From the NCBI RefSeq assembly GCF_900103005.1, contig NZ_FMWL01000004.1:62001-126000 (forward strand): a stretch of 64,000 bases of DNA. Direction: 5' to 3'. The notes below the pieces were generated by a model, which saw only the letters and a program-made list of their open reading frames with translations, made no database searches and was not told the DNA's origin. Position numbers and translations under genes: made by a program. The stretch is from Acidaminobacter hydrogenoformans DSM 2784. GTDB taxonomy: Bacteria; Bacillota; Clostridia; Peptostreptococcales; Acidaminobacteraceae. Positions 24,038-32,695 of the stretch are shown in pieces (positions within the stretch are counted from its first letter, which is position 1; each line of letters opens with the position of its first letter).

Positions 24038-25294
24038 TTAACCGAAGAAGTTCATAAAGGTGGTAATGATTGCCGCATTGAAGAAGTCAATGAACAAGCT
24101 TCCAACCAATGGCAGGATGAAGAACGCGATAGGGGATGGACCAAAACGGCCTGTAATGGCTTCCATGTTGGCAATCGCATTTGGCGTCGCGCCCATACCA
24201 AAGCCGCAGTGGCCGCCAGCGATAACCGCTGCGTTGAAGTCCCGGCCCATGACGTTGAAGGTAACGAAGTAGGCGAAGAGTGCCATCATAATAGTTTGCG
24301 CAAAGAGCATAACAATCATTGGTACAGCGAGATCTGCGAGTTCCCAGAGTCTGAGACCGGAAAGGGCCATGGAGAGGAAGAGGGAAAGCGCTATGCCGCC
24401 AATCATTTCGATTTCGATTTCTGGTGTCTTCCAGGTCTTTGCGTAATCTGAAATATTTCTCATTATAGCTGCGGCGAACATGGCGCCTATGTAGGACGGG
24501 AAGGTCAGGAACTGACCAATGAAAGCGGAAATTATGGTACCAACACCCATAGCAATGATGATTTGAATCGTGGCTGAGGTAATGGTCTTAGGAATGAGCT
24601 GCTCTTCAATTGGCGTTTCTTCGAATTCTGGATCCTCATGCATTTGCGGGTAGTCAAGCTTTTCAGTTTTCTGAAGTTTGGATTCAGAATCCGGTTTCAG
24701 GCTGTGCTTTTCAATCAGACGCTTCGCAATAGGACCACCAATCATACTGCCTGAGACGAGACCAAAGGTCGCAGCTGCCATTGCAACAGACATGGCACCA
24801 AGGGCACCGCGTTCTTCAAAGAGCGGCGCGAAAGCACCTGAAGTACCGTGACCACCAGTCATAGGCGTAGAACCCGTTGCGAGACCAATCAGTTCATTGA
24901 GGCCAAAGACTTTTGCAAGACTGACGCCCAGGATATTTTGCATGACGACTAAGACAACTGCAATCCCCAGGAACATAAAGACCTTAACGCCGCCTTTTTT
25001 AAGAACCCGGAAGCTTGCAGTGAAACCCACTGTGGTAAAGAAAGCCGTCATGAGGACACTTTGCAGTGTCGTATTGAAGACGAAGGCCAAGACGCCGGTT
25101 TGTCTCAGGATCAGAGCCAAGATTGCGAAGAGCAGGCCGCCAATGACTGGCGCTGGAATACAGTACTTTTCAAGGACGTGAATGCGTTTTCTCAGGAATT
25201 GACCAATGAGCAGGATCACCGTCGCAAAAGCTAAAAACTGAATCATATCCAGATTTAGTGCCATCATGCCAAGTTCTTGATTCATTTCGAACAT
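24038..25294 (-). CDS. gltS: Sodium/glutamate symporter, GltS family
   Basis: A 418-residue membrane protein with about ten to twelve membrane segments and the GltS arrangement of two similar halves. Family stretches include YCIPAPVIGGLLFAIL, TTVGFTASFRVLKKGG, ATGSTPMTGGHGTSGAFAPLFEE and FVTFNVMGRDFNAAVIAGGHCGFGMGATPNAIANM. The two reentrant glycine-rich loops are GGHGTSGA and GGHCGFGMGATP. It couples glutamate import to sodium. A hydrophilic middle loop (about residues 205-250) carries many charges. The start at 25294 is preferred: AGGAGG is 7 bases upstream, whereas the ATG at 25300 touches it. A TATAAT inside an inverted repeat lies about 75 bases upstream. Confidence 0.92.
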   Translation of the reverse strand: MFEMNQELGMMALNLDMIQFLAFATVILLIGQFLRKRIHVLEKYCIPAPVIGGLLFAILALILRQTGVLAFVFNTTLQSVLMTAFFTTVGFTASFRVLKKGGVKVFMFLGIAVVLVVMQNILGVSLAKVFGLNELIGLATGSTPMTGGHGTSGAFAPLFEERGALGAMSVAMAAATFGLVSGSMIGGPIAKRLIEKHSLKPDSESKLQKTEKLDYPQMHEDPEFEETPIEEQLIPKTITSATIQIIIAMGVGTIISAFIGQFLTFPSYIGAMFAAAIMRNISDYAKTWKTPEIEIEMIGGIALSLFLSMALSGLRLWELADLAVPMIVMLFAQTIMMALFAYFVTFNVMGRDFNAAVIAGGHCGFGMGATPNAIANMEAITGRFGPSPIAFFILPLVGSLFIDFFNAAIITTFMNFFG

Positions 25295-25364
25295 GTACAT
25301 ACCTCCTGTGATATAAGCTTTGAATGAGTGCGTTTTCCTTCATATATATATGAAATTACCTTGA

Positions 25365-25382
25365 GCCCATTATAGAATGGGC
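25365..25382 (-). promoter_or_regulatory. Inverted repeat over the likely gltS -10 box
   Basis: GCCCATT and AATGGGC (25365-25382) flank ATAG, and the minus strand reads TATAAT at 25374-25369. The repeat would place a symmetric protein over the -10. The -35 is unclear; TTGTGT is 19 bases upstream. Confidence 0.4.
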
Positions 25383-25592
25383 CTCACAGGATCACACAAA
25401 ATCCTACAGAATGTAACAAAAATAGTTTTAATACTTTTGTAAACTGTGTGAAAATTCTATAGCGTGCATGAAAATAATCCCAAAACTTCGTTTTTCCTTT
25501 TGTGTAGATCCTTGAAAAGCGGGTATTATCACAATGTCGTCAAGCAGAACTCAATGTCCCTCAAAGGATTTTAAGCAGGAGGCGATTTGACA

Positions 25593-25844
25593 ATGAGAAT
25601 CATTATGGGTATTCTAATTGGTCACAGAGAAGAGGAAGCTGTCAAGGTTCAGGAGCTGCTGACAAAGTACGGCTGTTACATCAAGACGCGGCTGGGACTT
25701 CATGATACGCCTACGGAAGGGTCTTGCAGCTCCAAGGGGCTGTTGATCCTTGAATTCATGCCTGGAAATGAGAAGGAAGTGGACGCGCTGGAGGCTGAGC
25801 TTAAGAAGCTGGAGTCTTTTGTTGTGAAGAGAATGGAATTTTGA
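25593..25844 (+). CDS. ACT-like small regulator, TM1266-type
   Basis: An 83-residue single-domain protein, MRIIMGILIGHREEEAVKVQELLTKYG, then YIKTRLGLHDTP and a second beta-alpha-beta half with EVDALEAELKKLESF. The pattern resembles the NikR-like ACT domain of the TM1266 family, often found near iron hydrogenase genes and called a putative iron-only hydrogenase regulator. No hydrogenase gene is in the window. The ATG at 25593 is chosen with AGGAGG about 10 bases upstream; a TTG at 25587 is the alternative. It lies before the FabK/NMO-like gene, 80-90 bases apart. Function unknown. Confidence 0.65.
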   Translation: MRIIMGILIGHREEEAVKVQELLTKYGCYIKTRLGLHDTPTEGSCSSKGLLILEFMPGNEKEVDALEAELKKLESFVVKRMEF

Positions 25845-25935
25845 CCATCGGCCAGCACTTTTAAATGCCGTTACGTACCTGTAACGGCTTCTTTCATTCA
25901 AAACAGGTCAAGCAGAAGAGGAGGTGGGCCATAAC

Positions 25936-26982
25936 GTGAGCAAGAAGTTGTCCAGCACGGCTTTTGAGCCGGTTTCAGACCCTGTTTCAGACCCCGCAGC
26001 CAAAAGTCAGTCAGACAGCTTTAAAGACGCCGTCCATAATCCTCTGACGCGCCTGCTCGGTACGGCTTATCCCATATTGCAGGGCGCTATGGCATGGGTT
26101 TCTGAATCGACGCTGGCCGCTGCGGTTTCAAATGCGGGCGGTGCGGGGATCATTGCTGCAGGCGGAAGAGAGGCGTCCTGGGTCAAAGAGGAGATTCAGA
26201 AGGCAAGGACCATGACGGGCAGGCCTTTTGGTGTGAATGTCCCTTTGATCTCAACGCCTGAAAAAGAGGCAATTATAAACGTCCTGTGTGAGTCAGGGAT
26301 CGATTTCGTTACACTTGGTGCGGGAGACCCCTTGCCTTATCTGCGGGCACTGAAAGCCTCCGGCATTAAAGTTGGCGGGATCGTGCCAAGTCTCAGACTT
26401 GCAAAGAAGCTTGAGACGGCAGGGGTGGACTTTATCATTCTCGAAGGGATGGAAGCTGGTGGGAAGATTGGGAAAAGCACCACCCTGTCACTCATGACGA
26501 ATGTCATTCCTGAGCTTCATGTACCTGTCGTCGCCGCAGGCGGCTTTGCTTCCGGGAGAGGTCTGGCGGCGGCTTTAGTCATGGGCGCCCATGGCATTCA
26601 AATGGGGACCCGCTTTATTCTGGCGAATGAATGTCAGGTCCATCCGGATTACAAGAACGCAATTATGGATGCGACTGATGAAGATTCCGTCATTTTGGGG
26701 ACGCGTTATGGAAAAGCGACCCGCTGCATCAGAAGTGCTTTTACGGATAAGTATCTGGCGCTGGAAGCAGAGGGCGGGAGCCCACAGAGCCTTGAGACCA
26801 TGATGAGAGGTGCCTCAAGGAGAATGGCTATGGAGGGGGCAGGTGTGGATGGCATGAACGGGATTGCCCTTGCCGGACAAAGCCTGAGTCAGTTAAATGA
26901 TTTAGAATCTGCTGAATGGATTATACGGGACATAATGGGGGAAGCCAGAGCAGTCCTTGAAAACTGCAGTTTGCTGAAATAA
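25936..26982 (+). CDS. Enoyl-ACP reductase FabK or nitronate monooxygenase family
   Basis: A 348-residue FMN-binding TIM barrel. The barrel starts NPLTRLLGTAYPILQGAMAWVSESTLAAAVSNAGGAGIIA. PFGVNVPL follows, then IVPSLRLAKKLETAGVDFIILEGMEAGG and VPVVAAGGFASGRGLAAALVMGAHGIQMGTRF, the phosphate-binding FMN motif. FabK reduces enoyl-ACP in fatty-acid synthesis; nitronate monooxygenases detoxify nitronates. Sequence alone does not separate them, and there are no fab genes nearby. The N-terminal 40 residues are an extra, low-complexity stretch (VSDPVSDPAA). The GTG at 25936 is used, with AGAGGAGG upstream; a GTG at 25924 overlaps that site. Confidence 0.8.
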   Translation: MSKKLSSTAFEPVSDPVSDPAAKSQSDSFKDAVHNPLTRLLGTAYPILQGAMAWVSESTLAAAVSNAGGAGIIAAGGREASWVKEEIQKARTMTGRPFGVNVPLISTPEKEAIINVLCESGIDFVTLGAGDPLPYLRALKASGIKVGGIVPSLRLAKKLETAGVDFIILEGMEAGGKIGKSTTLSLMTNVIPELHVPVVAAGGFASGRGLAAALVMGAHGIQMGTRFILANECQVHPDYKNAIMDATDEDSVILGTRYGKATRCIRSAFTDKYLALEAEGGSPQSLETMMRGASRRMAMEGAGVDGMNGIALAGQSLSQLNDLESAEWIIRDIMGEARAVLENCSLLK

Positions 26983-26995
26983 GCGGGTATTATAA

Positions 26996-27163
26996 AACAT
27001 TGCCAGCAAGGTTATCAACGCCAACACTATCAATGGCACGACCAACACCATGGATAGCGCCAACATCAGCGCCACTTACATCAACACCATCACTACTACC
27101 TACAACTTTCATTCAACTGGGGGATACATTTATGATGACGAGACAAATAAAAAAGAAAAATTT
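26996..27163 (+). other. Asn/Thr/Ser-rich coding remnant or leader
   Basis: One frame after the stop codon at 26993 reads through SKVINANTINGTTNTMDSAN and further Asn/Thr/Ile/Ser residues to a stop at 27163, without a plausible start. The DNA is rich in A and C on the plus strand with repeated AACACC/ATCA units. It looks like a leftover piece of a repetitive secreted protein or an unstructured leader of the binding-protein gene, whose start (27132) lies inside it in another frame. Confidence 0.3.
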
Positions 27164-28169
27164 TAGACACTTAACAACCGGTCTTCTTTTGATGCTCATG
27201 CTCATGCTCGTACTGATCACTGGCTGCAGTCAGCCTGCGCAGGCACCGGCGGAGCAGCCCTCAGAGACGCCTGCGGAAACACCTGCAGCGCCTGGGTCTG
27301 GCGATGGCGAAAAAGCGCCCGTCGTCGTGGCAACCATGCTGGACTCTGAAGGCAGCCTATTCGGTAAAATGATCATTCAAATGCTGAACGCGAATGGCAT
27401 TGAAACCGTTGACAAAGTCAATTTTGGTACACCGGATATACTCAGACGCGCCCTCGAAAACGGTGAAGTGGATTTAGTGCTGGATTACACTGGCTCCGGT
27501 CAGTATTATCACCCTGAGGACGCCACGGACACCTCCATTTGGAATGATCCGCAAGCTGGATATCTGCTGACAGCCAAACTGGACGAAGAAAAAATGGATT
27601 TGCTGTGGCTGACGCCGGCGCCTGCCAACAATACGGAAATGATCGCTGTTAAAAGGGAATTCGCCGAGGCCAACAACATTGTCACCATGGAAGACATGGC
27701 GGACTATATCAATGCAGGCAACCCATTCAAACTCATCTGCGCTGCTGGCTTTGCGGAGAACCCAATGGGCCTTTTGGGCTATGAAGAGGCCTACGGCTTT
27801 AAATTGAAAGATGACCAGCTGATTATCCTGTCCTCCGGGAACACGGCTGAAATGCTGAAAGCTCTCTCCGAAGGCACCAATAACGTCAATGCTTCCCTGG
27901 TCTACGGCACAGATGGCGCTCTTGACAAAATGAACCTCGTTGTCCTTGAAGACCCGGCTCAAGTGCCGCCGGTTTACCTGCCGGCACCCGTGCTCAGAGG
28001 AGAGACCGCAAGAGCCTACCCGGAAATTGAAGAGATTCTGAAGCCAGTTTTCGAGTCCCTTAATCTTGAGACCCTTCAGAAGCTCAACGCGGAGGTCGCC
28101 TATGATGGCAAGGACGCAGCGGCTGTGGCGGAAGCTTATCTCGTAGAAAATGGATTCTTGAAAAAATGA
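27132..28169 (+). CDS. Glycine-betaine-type ABC transporter binding lipoprotein
   Basis: A 345-residue substrate-binding protein of the OpuAC/OsmF class for quaternary ammonium osmolytes. The signal ends LVLITGC, a lipobox, so it is membrane-anchored. An APAEQPSETPAETPAAP linker follows. The domain starts VVVATMLDSEGSLFGKMIIQML, followed by GTPDILRRALENGEVDLVLDYTGSG, typical of this family. GGGGGA is 8 bases before the ATG at 27132. Its stop overlaps the permease start by four bases. Order and content (binding protein, permease, ATPase, permease) match the OsmF/YehZYXW systems, which can respond to osmotic stress or have low betaine affinity. Confidence 0.9.
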   Translation: MMTRQIKKKNFRHLTTGLLLMLMLMLVLITGCSQPAQAPAEQPSETPAETPAAPGSGDGEKAPVVVATMLDSEGSLFGKMIIQMLNANGIETVDKVNFGTPDILRRALENGEVDLVLDYTGSGQYYHPEDATDTSIWNDPQAGYLLTAKLDEEKMDLLWLTPAPANNTEMIAVKREFAEANNIVTMEDMADYINAGNPFKLICAAGFAENPMGLLGYEEAYGFKLKDDQLIILSSGNTAEMLKALSEGTNNVNASLVYGTDGALDKMNLVVLEDPAQVPPVYLPAPVLRGETARAYPEIEEILKPVFESLNLETLQKLNAEVAYDGKDAAAVAEAYLVENGFLKK

Positions 28170-29362
28170 AGCCGTCATTTTTAAAAGCCAGACTGGGTCT
28201 GACTCTGGCTGTTCTCAGTGTTCTGGTATTACCCCTTGGCGCCTTCAGGCCCAATCGCGTCGTGAGCGGGATTCCCCTTAAAGGCGCGGCGCTGCTTGAA
28301 GGAGGGGGATGGGCTGGTGTCTTTGGATGGGGTGCAGGTCTTGTGCTCGTGATTATGAGCATTTTGTACGCTTTAAGGTCGCGTTTTGGGAACAGGCTGT
28401 TGTCGCAGCTGATTTTAGTGACGCCGTGGCTCTGGTTTCCCGTGCCTGGACTTCTGCTGATCCTGCTTTCACGGCTCAGACCCATAGGGGTGGACTACGA
28501 CCTGGAGGTCGCAAGAATTTCCCTCAGTGCGGGTTTCTGGCTGCTGCTTGCAGGCGTACTCCTTTTACAGAGCAGCGCGCCACGGGGGAGGCTCTTGCTG
28601 ATCCTGACGCTTACCATGACCCTCTCCATTCCTGCAGCAGGGCTAACGCCTCACTTGGCACTTGTCAAAGAATTTCTCAACATCCGAGGGACGTTTTTCG
28701 TAGAGCTGAAGCGGCATCTGGTTCTGGCGCTTGCCTCCGTGACAGTTGCCGTTCTTCCGGGCATCCTTCTGGGCTATGCCTGTCACAGGCGACCGAGGCT
28801 CCGCGAGTGGATTCTTGGCGCCGTCAACCTGTTTCAGGTCGCACCGACCCTCTCGCTTTTGGGCCTCATTATGATCCCATTGACTATTCTTTCGAAGAAT
28901 GTGCCGATTGTCGCGGCTCTTGGCATTCGCGGCATTGGCTTTGCACCAGCGTTTATCGTTCTGACGCTGTATTGTCTGCTGCCCATCACTGCGAATGCTT
29001 ATTCCGGTTTCGACCAAGTGGAGGCTTCCGTGGTGGACAGCGCAGCGGCCATGGGTATGACACATAAACAAATTTTTAGAAAGGTGCTCTTTCCACTGGC
29101 TTTTCCGGTGATTTTCTCCGGTATTCGGACGGCAGTAACGCAAAATGTGGGCAATACCATCCTCGCGGGGCTTATAGGCGGCGGGGGGATGGGTGCGCTG
29201 ATTTTTTTGGGCCTGTCACAATCGGCACCAGACCTGGTGATTTTGGGAACGCTTCCAGTCGTATTGATGGCGTTGTCGCTGGAAGCCGTCTTCAAACTCG
29301 CTGAAGCCCGTGTGATTGACAGGATGGGGGTGACCTATGATTCTGCTGAAGCAGGTATTTAA
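28166..29362 (+). CDS. ABC permease, OsmF/YehY type
   Basis: A 398-residue permease. The N-terminal part (about residues 1-190) adds several membrane helices absent from simple OpuCB proteins, as in YehY. The C-terminal half holds the standard permease domain: LGYACHRRPRLREWILGAVNLFQVAPTLSLLGL and SAAAMGMTHKQIFRKVLFPLAFPVIFSGIR, the EAA loop that contacts the ATPase. It overlaps the binding protein by four bases and the ATPase by 26 bases, so the subunits are translated as a tightly coupled set. Confidence 0.88.
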   Translation: MKPSFLKARLGLTLAVLSVLVLPLGAFRPNRVVSGIPLKGAALLEGGGWAGVFGWGAGLVLVIMSILYALRSRFGNRLLSQLILVTPWLWFPVPGLLLILLSRLRPIGVDYDLEVARISLSAGFWLLLAGVLLLQSSAPRGRLLLILTLTMTLSIPAAGLTPHLALVKEFLNIRGTFFVELKRHLVLALASVTVAVLPGILLGYACHRRPRLREWILGAVNLFQVAPTLSLLGLIMIPLTILSKNVPIVAALGIRGIGFAPAFIVLTLYCLLPITANAYSGFDQVEASVVDSAAAMGMTHKQIFRKVLFPLAFPVIFSGIRTAVTQNVGNTILAGLIGGGGMGALIFLGLSQSAPDLVILGTLPVVLMALSLEAVFKLAEARVIDRMGVTYDSAEAGI

Positions 29363-30374
29363 AGCTTATGGGGCTCTGGAAGCCCTTCGCGGCATTGACC
29401 TCGAAATCCCTGAAGGGGAGTGTGCCGTTCTGATAGGTCCCTCTGGCTGCGGGAAGTCGACGCTGCTTAAGACCATCAACCGCATGGTGGACATTGACGC
29501 GGGCACCATTGAACTGGGCGGTGTTGACGTGGGGGCTTATGCCCCGGAGCTTCTGAGGCGGCAGATTGGGTATTGTATCCAAGGTGTTGGGCTGTTTCCG
29601 CATTTTACGGTTCACGACAATATTGCTGTAGTGCCCCGGCTTATGAAGTGGCCTGAAGCGAAAATAGAGGTTAGGGTCCGGGAGCTCATGGAGATGAGCG
29701 GGCTTCCTGAGTCTTACAGGCTGAAAAAGCCAAAAGAGCTTTCAGGGGGCGAGGCTCAAAGAGTAGGCGTTTGCAGGGCGCTGGCGGCAGATCCGCCGGT
29801 GCTGCTCATGGATGAACCCTTTGGAGCTGTGGACCCACTGACCCGGGAACGGCTTCAGCTGGCATTTACAGAGATCCAGAAGGCGCTTAAAAAGACTGTG
29901 GTCTTTGTGACCCACGACGTGGAGGAGGCCATAACCCTTGCGGACCGGATTGTGGTGATGAACCAGGGGCGGATCTTGGATGCAGGCACGCCAGGAAAAT
30001 TTGCAGGAGCGCTGAAAGATGATTTTGTGGTCAGCTTTTTGGGGTCCGAGTACCCACTGAAGCTGCTAAGGCGTTATGAAGTATCCGTGCTGGCGCTGGA
30101 GACGCTGCCGGAGTGGCGGGGAGATTTGCCGGCGGGGATGCGTGACACTGTGCCAGAGACCATGCCAGACACCCTGCTTGGCGCCATCCCGGATCACTTC
30201 TCCGGCGAAGCCATCAGTCAACCTCCGGGACATGAGGCCAGTCTCAAGGAGGTCCTTTCAGAAATGCTGCGCCTTGGGCTCCGAAGCATTCCGGTCCGGG
30301 ACAAAACCGGCCGGTTGGCGCAGGTCACCTATGAGGACCTTGCCGGGTGGCTGAAAGAGGTGTCCCAGGTATGA
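29337..30374 (+). CDS. Glycine-betaine-type ABC ATPase with C-terminal CBS-like tail
   Basis: A 345-residue ATPase of the OpuCA/YehX class. Walker A is GPSGCGKST at 34-42, the signature LSGGEAQR lies near 134-141, Walker B is VLLMDEPFGAVD near 155-166 and the H-loop is FVTHDVEEA. The last 100 residues include LKEVLSEMLRLGLRSIPVRDKTGRLAQVTYEDL, a single CBS-type repeat that in OpuA-like systems senses ionic strength. A proline-rich stretch (VPETMPDTLL) joins the parts. It energises the two permeases at 28166 and 30371 and overlaps both genes. Confidence 0.9.
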   Translation: MILLKQVFKAYGALEALRGIDLEIPEGECAVLIGPSGCGKSTLLKTINRMVDIDAGTIELGGVDVGAYAPELLRRQIGYCIQGVGLFPHFTVHDNIAVVPRLMKWPEAKIEVRVRELMEMSGLPESYRLKKPKELSGGEAQRVGVCRALAADPPVLLMDEPFGAVDPLTRERLQLAFTEIQKALKKTVVFVTHDVEEAITLADRIVVMNQGRILDAGTPGKFAGALKDDFVVSFLGSEYPLKLLRRYEVSVLALETLPEWRGDLPAGMRDTVPETMPDTLLGAIPDHFSGEAISQPPGHEASLKEVLSEMLRLGLRSIPVRDKTGRLAQVTYEDLAGWLKEVSQV

Positions 30375-31156
30375 AAGCTATTGAGGTCATACAGGGCCGT
30401 CAGTGGGTGACGGGTATGAGGGGACTTAAACAGCAGCGGCGAAAATGGGTGTCAGCGCTGATTTATTTTCTGCTCTTTTTCGTTTGGATTTATTTTTTTG
30501 ATGACGCGGTACAGGTTTTGTCACCCTGGCTGCCAAAACGGGCTGCTGTACAGATGAGAACGCCGCTTCATGTCCTGGCGTGGCAGCATTTCTTTATTGT
30601 CGTTGTCGCCACAGGCCTTGCGGTCCTTACTTCCCTGGTGCTCGGGAGTCTGGTGCACCTCAGCCGCAGCAGCGAGCTGAAATCCCTTGTGCTTTCTGCC
30701 AGCGCCATAGGAGAAACCATTCCAAGCGCGGCCGTTATTGCTCTCGCTGTGCCTGTTTTGGGCTACGGAAATCTGCCCAGCATGCTGGCACTCTATCTTT
30801 ACGCCATTTTACCTGTGGTCCGCAATGTGATCGTAGGCATGGAGACCATTGCCCCAAGTGTTCGTGAAGCTGGGACCGGTATGGGCATGACAAAGCTGCA
30901 GCAGTTCATTCAGCTTGATATTCCGCTGGCGGCGCCCATTATCCTGACGGGCATTCGCACAGCCCTGGTGATCAATGTTTCTGTGGCCACCATAGGCGCC
31001 ACGGTAGGCGCTGGCGGCTTTGGCGTCCCTATCATTGCCGGGATCCGCGTTTATGATCCGGTGATGGTGCTCCAGGGGGCTGTCCCCGTCATAGTAATGG
31101 CTATGTTTGCTGACAAACTTTTAAGAATACACACATCTGAGGAGGCGCTTTCATGA
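30371..31156 (+). CDS. ABC permease, OpuCB/YehW type
   Basis: A 261-residue second permease with six membrane segments. The EAA region is VREAGTGMGMTKLQQFIQLDIPLAAPIILTGIRTALVINV, and the end includes IGATVGAGGFGVPIIAGI. The start at 30371 forms an ATGA overlap with the ATPase stop. Compared with the first permease it lacks the extra N-terminal helices. Both permeases probably form a heterodimer, as in YehWY. The stop overlaps the next gene by four bases. Confidence 0.88.
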   Translation: MKAIEVIQGRQWVTGMRGLKQQRRKWVSALIYFLLFFVWIYFFDDAVQVLSPWLPKRAAVQMRTPLHVLAWQHFFIVVVATGLAVLTSLVLGSLVHLSRSSELKSLVLSASAIGETIPSAAVIALAVPVLGYGNLPSMLALYLYAILPVVRNVIVGMETIAPSVREAGTGMGMTKLQQFIQLDIPLAAPIILTGIRTALVINVSVATIGATVGAGGFGVPIIAGIRVYDPVMVLQGAVPVIVMAMFADKLLRIHTSEEALS

Positions 31157-31494
31157 ATAAGTACGCACTTTTCGCTTTTAACGGCAACGCCATGTGCTTT
31201 GTCCATGTCTTGCTCAACGCTTTGGATCTCAAGGCCAGGGGGGCCGAGGCCGTGGCGGTTGTCATTGAAGGCGAGGCCGTCAAACTTATACAGGAGCTGG
31301 AAACCTCGAAAAATCCGCTCTATATGAAGGCGAAAGAGCAGGGGCTGATCGACTGCATCTGTAAGGCCTGCTCCGCGAAAATGGGTGTGCTTGAATTCAA
31401 TGAAACTACTGGCATACCTGTGACAGGGGACATGAGCGGGCATCCGTCCATGGCGGATTACCTGGAGAAGGGGTATCAGATCATTACGTTCTAA
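31153..31494 (+). CDS. DsrE-like small protein
   Basis: A 113-residue protein of the DsrE/DsrF/YchN fold: MNKYALFAFNGNAMCFVHVLLNALDLKARG, then AVVIEGEAVKLIQEL, and IDCICKACSAKMGVLEFNETTG with Cys residues at 68, 70 and 73. It ends PSMADYLEKGYQIITF. DsrE relatives carry persulfide sulfur or act as peroxide-linked accessory proteins; the CICKAC cluster could bear a reactive Cys. GGAGG lies before the ATG, and the start overlaps the permease stop by four bases (ATGA), so it belongs to the betaine-type ABC operon. Why a sulfur-relay-type protein travels with an osmolyte importer is unclear. Confidence 0.72.
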   Translation: MNKYALFAFNGNAMCFVHVLLNALDLKARGAEAVAVVIEGEAVKLIQELETSKNPLYMKAKEQGLIDCICKACSAKMGVLEFNETTGIPVTGDMSGHPSMADYLEKGYQIITF

Positions 31495-31565
31495 AGGCGT
31501 TTATATGCAATCTGAGCAACCCTGGTTAGTGATACCAACCTTAAGCTGAAAGGCGGAAGAAATTT

Positions 31566-32498
31566 ATGCAGAAGATCAAACTCAAAAAGACGGACATAGA
31601 TATTTCAAGAATTGGCCTCGGCACCAATGCCGTTGGTGGCCATAACCTCTACAGCGCACTGGATGAAGCTGAGGGGCGCGCCCTTGTCAGGGAAGCCCTC
31701 GCTCAAGGGATTACCTTTTTCGATACGGCAGACGCCTATGGACTGGGCCGTTCTGAGGAGCTTCTGGGCGAGGTGCTCAGAGGCAAGAGAAATGAAGTCG
31801 TCATAGCGACCAAAGGCGCCATTCAAAATGGGGCGGATGGAAGCAGGCGGATCAACAACAGGCCGGAGTACCTGCGCTCAGCCCTTGAGGCGAGCCTGAA
31901 GCGGCTGGAGACGGACTATGTGGATCTCTATTACATCCATTACGTGGATCCGGAGGTGCCTCTCGCGGAATCCGTGGGGGCCCTCGAGCGACTGAAGGAA
32001 GAAGGGAAGATCAGGGCAATTGGCCTTTCCAATGCCACGGCGGAGGAGCTGAAGGCAGCCAACCACAGTGGCGCGTTAAATGCGTACCAGGGCCCTTACA
32101 ACTTGCTCCAGCGGGAAGTGGAAGCAGCGCATCTGCCCTACTGCGTCGAAACGGGCATTGCTTTTGTACCGTATGGACCGCTGGCTTTTGGCATTTTGGG
32201 CGGCAAGTATGGCCCGGATTTCAAGCTGTCACCTGAGGACTGGAGAAACAAGGTGGCCCTCTTCCACAAAGAGCAGTTTCAGGCGAATTTGCACCGGGTC
32301 TCAAGACTAAAACTGATTGCCGATGGTAAGAATACCACACTCTCAAACCTTGCCCTGGCCTGGCTGCTTCATCAGCCCGGCGTCGATGCCGTCATACCTG
32401 GCGGCAAGCGGCCTGAGCAAGTAGCGGAGAATGTGAAGGGTGCTCTCGTGACGCTGACGGAGGAAGAATTGGCTTTGATTTTGAATGCGGTGAAGTAA
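31566..32498 (+). CDS. Aldo/keto reductase
   Basis: A 310-residue NADPH-dependent reductase with the complete family tetrad: Asp53 and Tyr58 in FFDTADAYG, Lys83 in IATKGA and His125 in YYIHYVD. It starts LKKTDIDISRIGLGTNAVGG and has the NADPH-binding IPGGKRPEQVAEN loop near the end, which sets it in the large YghZ/general-stress group. Substrates of this group are varied aldehydes and ketones. AGGCGGAAG precedes the ATG. It is monocistronic with a terminator at 32519. Confidence 0.9.
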   Translation: MQKIKLKKTDIDISRIGLGTNAVGGHNLYSALDEAEGRALVREALAQGITFFDTADAYGLGRSEELLGEVLRGKRNEVVIATKGAIQNGADGSRRINNRPEYLRSALEASLKRLETDYVDLYYIHYVDPEVPLAESVGALERLKEEGKIRAIGLSNATAEELKAANHSGALNAYQGPYNLLQREVEAAHLPYCVETGIAFVPYGPLAFGILGGKYGPDFKLSPEDWRNKVALFHKEQFQANLHRVSRLKLIADGKNTTLSNLALAWLLHQPGVDAVIPGGKRPEQVAENVKGALVTLTEEELALILNAVK

Positions 32499-32518
32499 TT
32501 CCCTGTTTCTACAACTAC

Positions 32519-32576
32519 AAGACAGTTGGACTTTCATTTTGAAGCTTCAAAGTGAAATGACCAGCTGTCTTTTTTG
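32519..32576 (+). terminator. Intrinsic terminator after the aldo/keto reductase
   Basis: AAGACAGTTGG pairs with CCAGCTGTCTT, with an inner pairing of CTTTCATTTTGAAG with CTTCAAAGTGAAA, followed by TTTTTTG. Confidence 0.8.
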
Positions 32577-32695
32577 TTTTGTCATCGTATACGCTGTCCT
32601 TTTCTCTTGAATTTTCTGTTTCAAAAGTGTAAAAACGGGATAAAAATAAACAGTATCTATAATTGTGTTTGGACCTTGAGAAAAGGAGGACATTT

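Noticed and set aside
28309-29067. Long plus-strand frame of about 250 codons inside the ABC permease gene
   Set aside because: It lies wholly within the permease gene in another frame, lacks a ribosome site and resembles no family.
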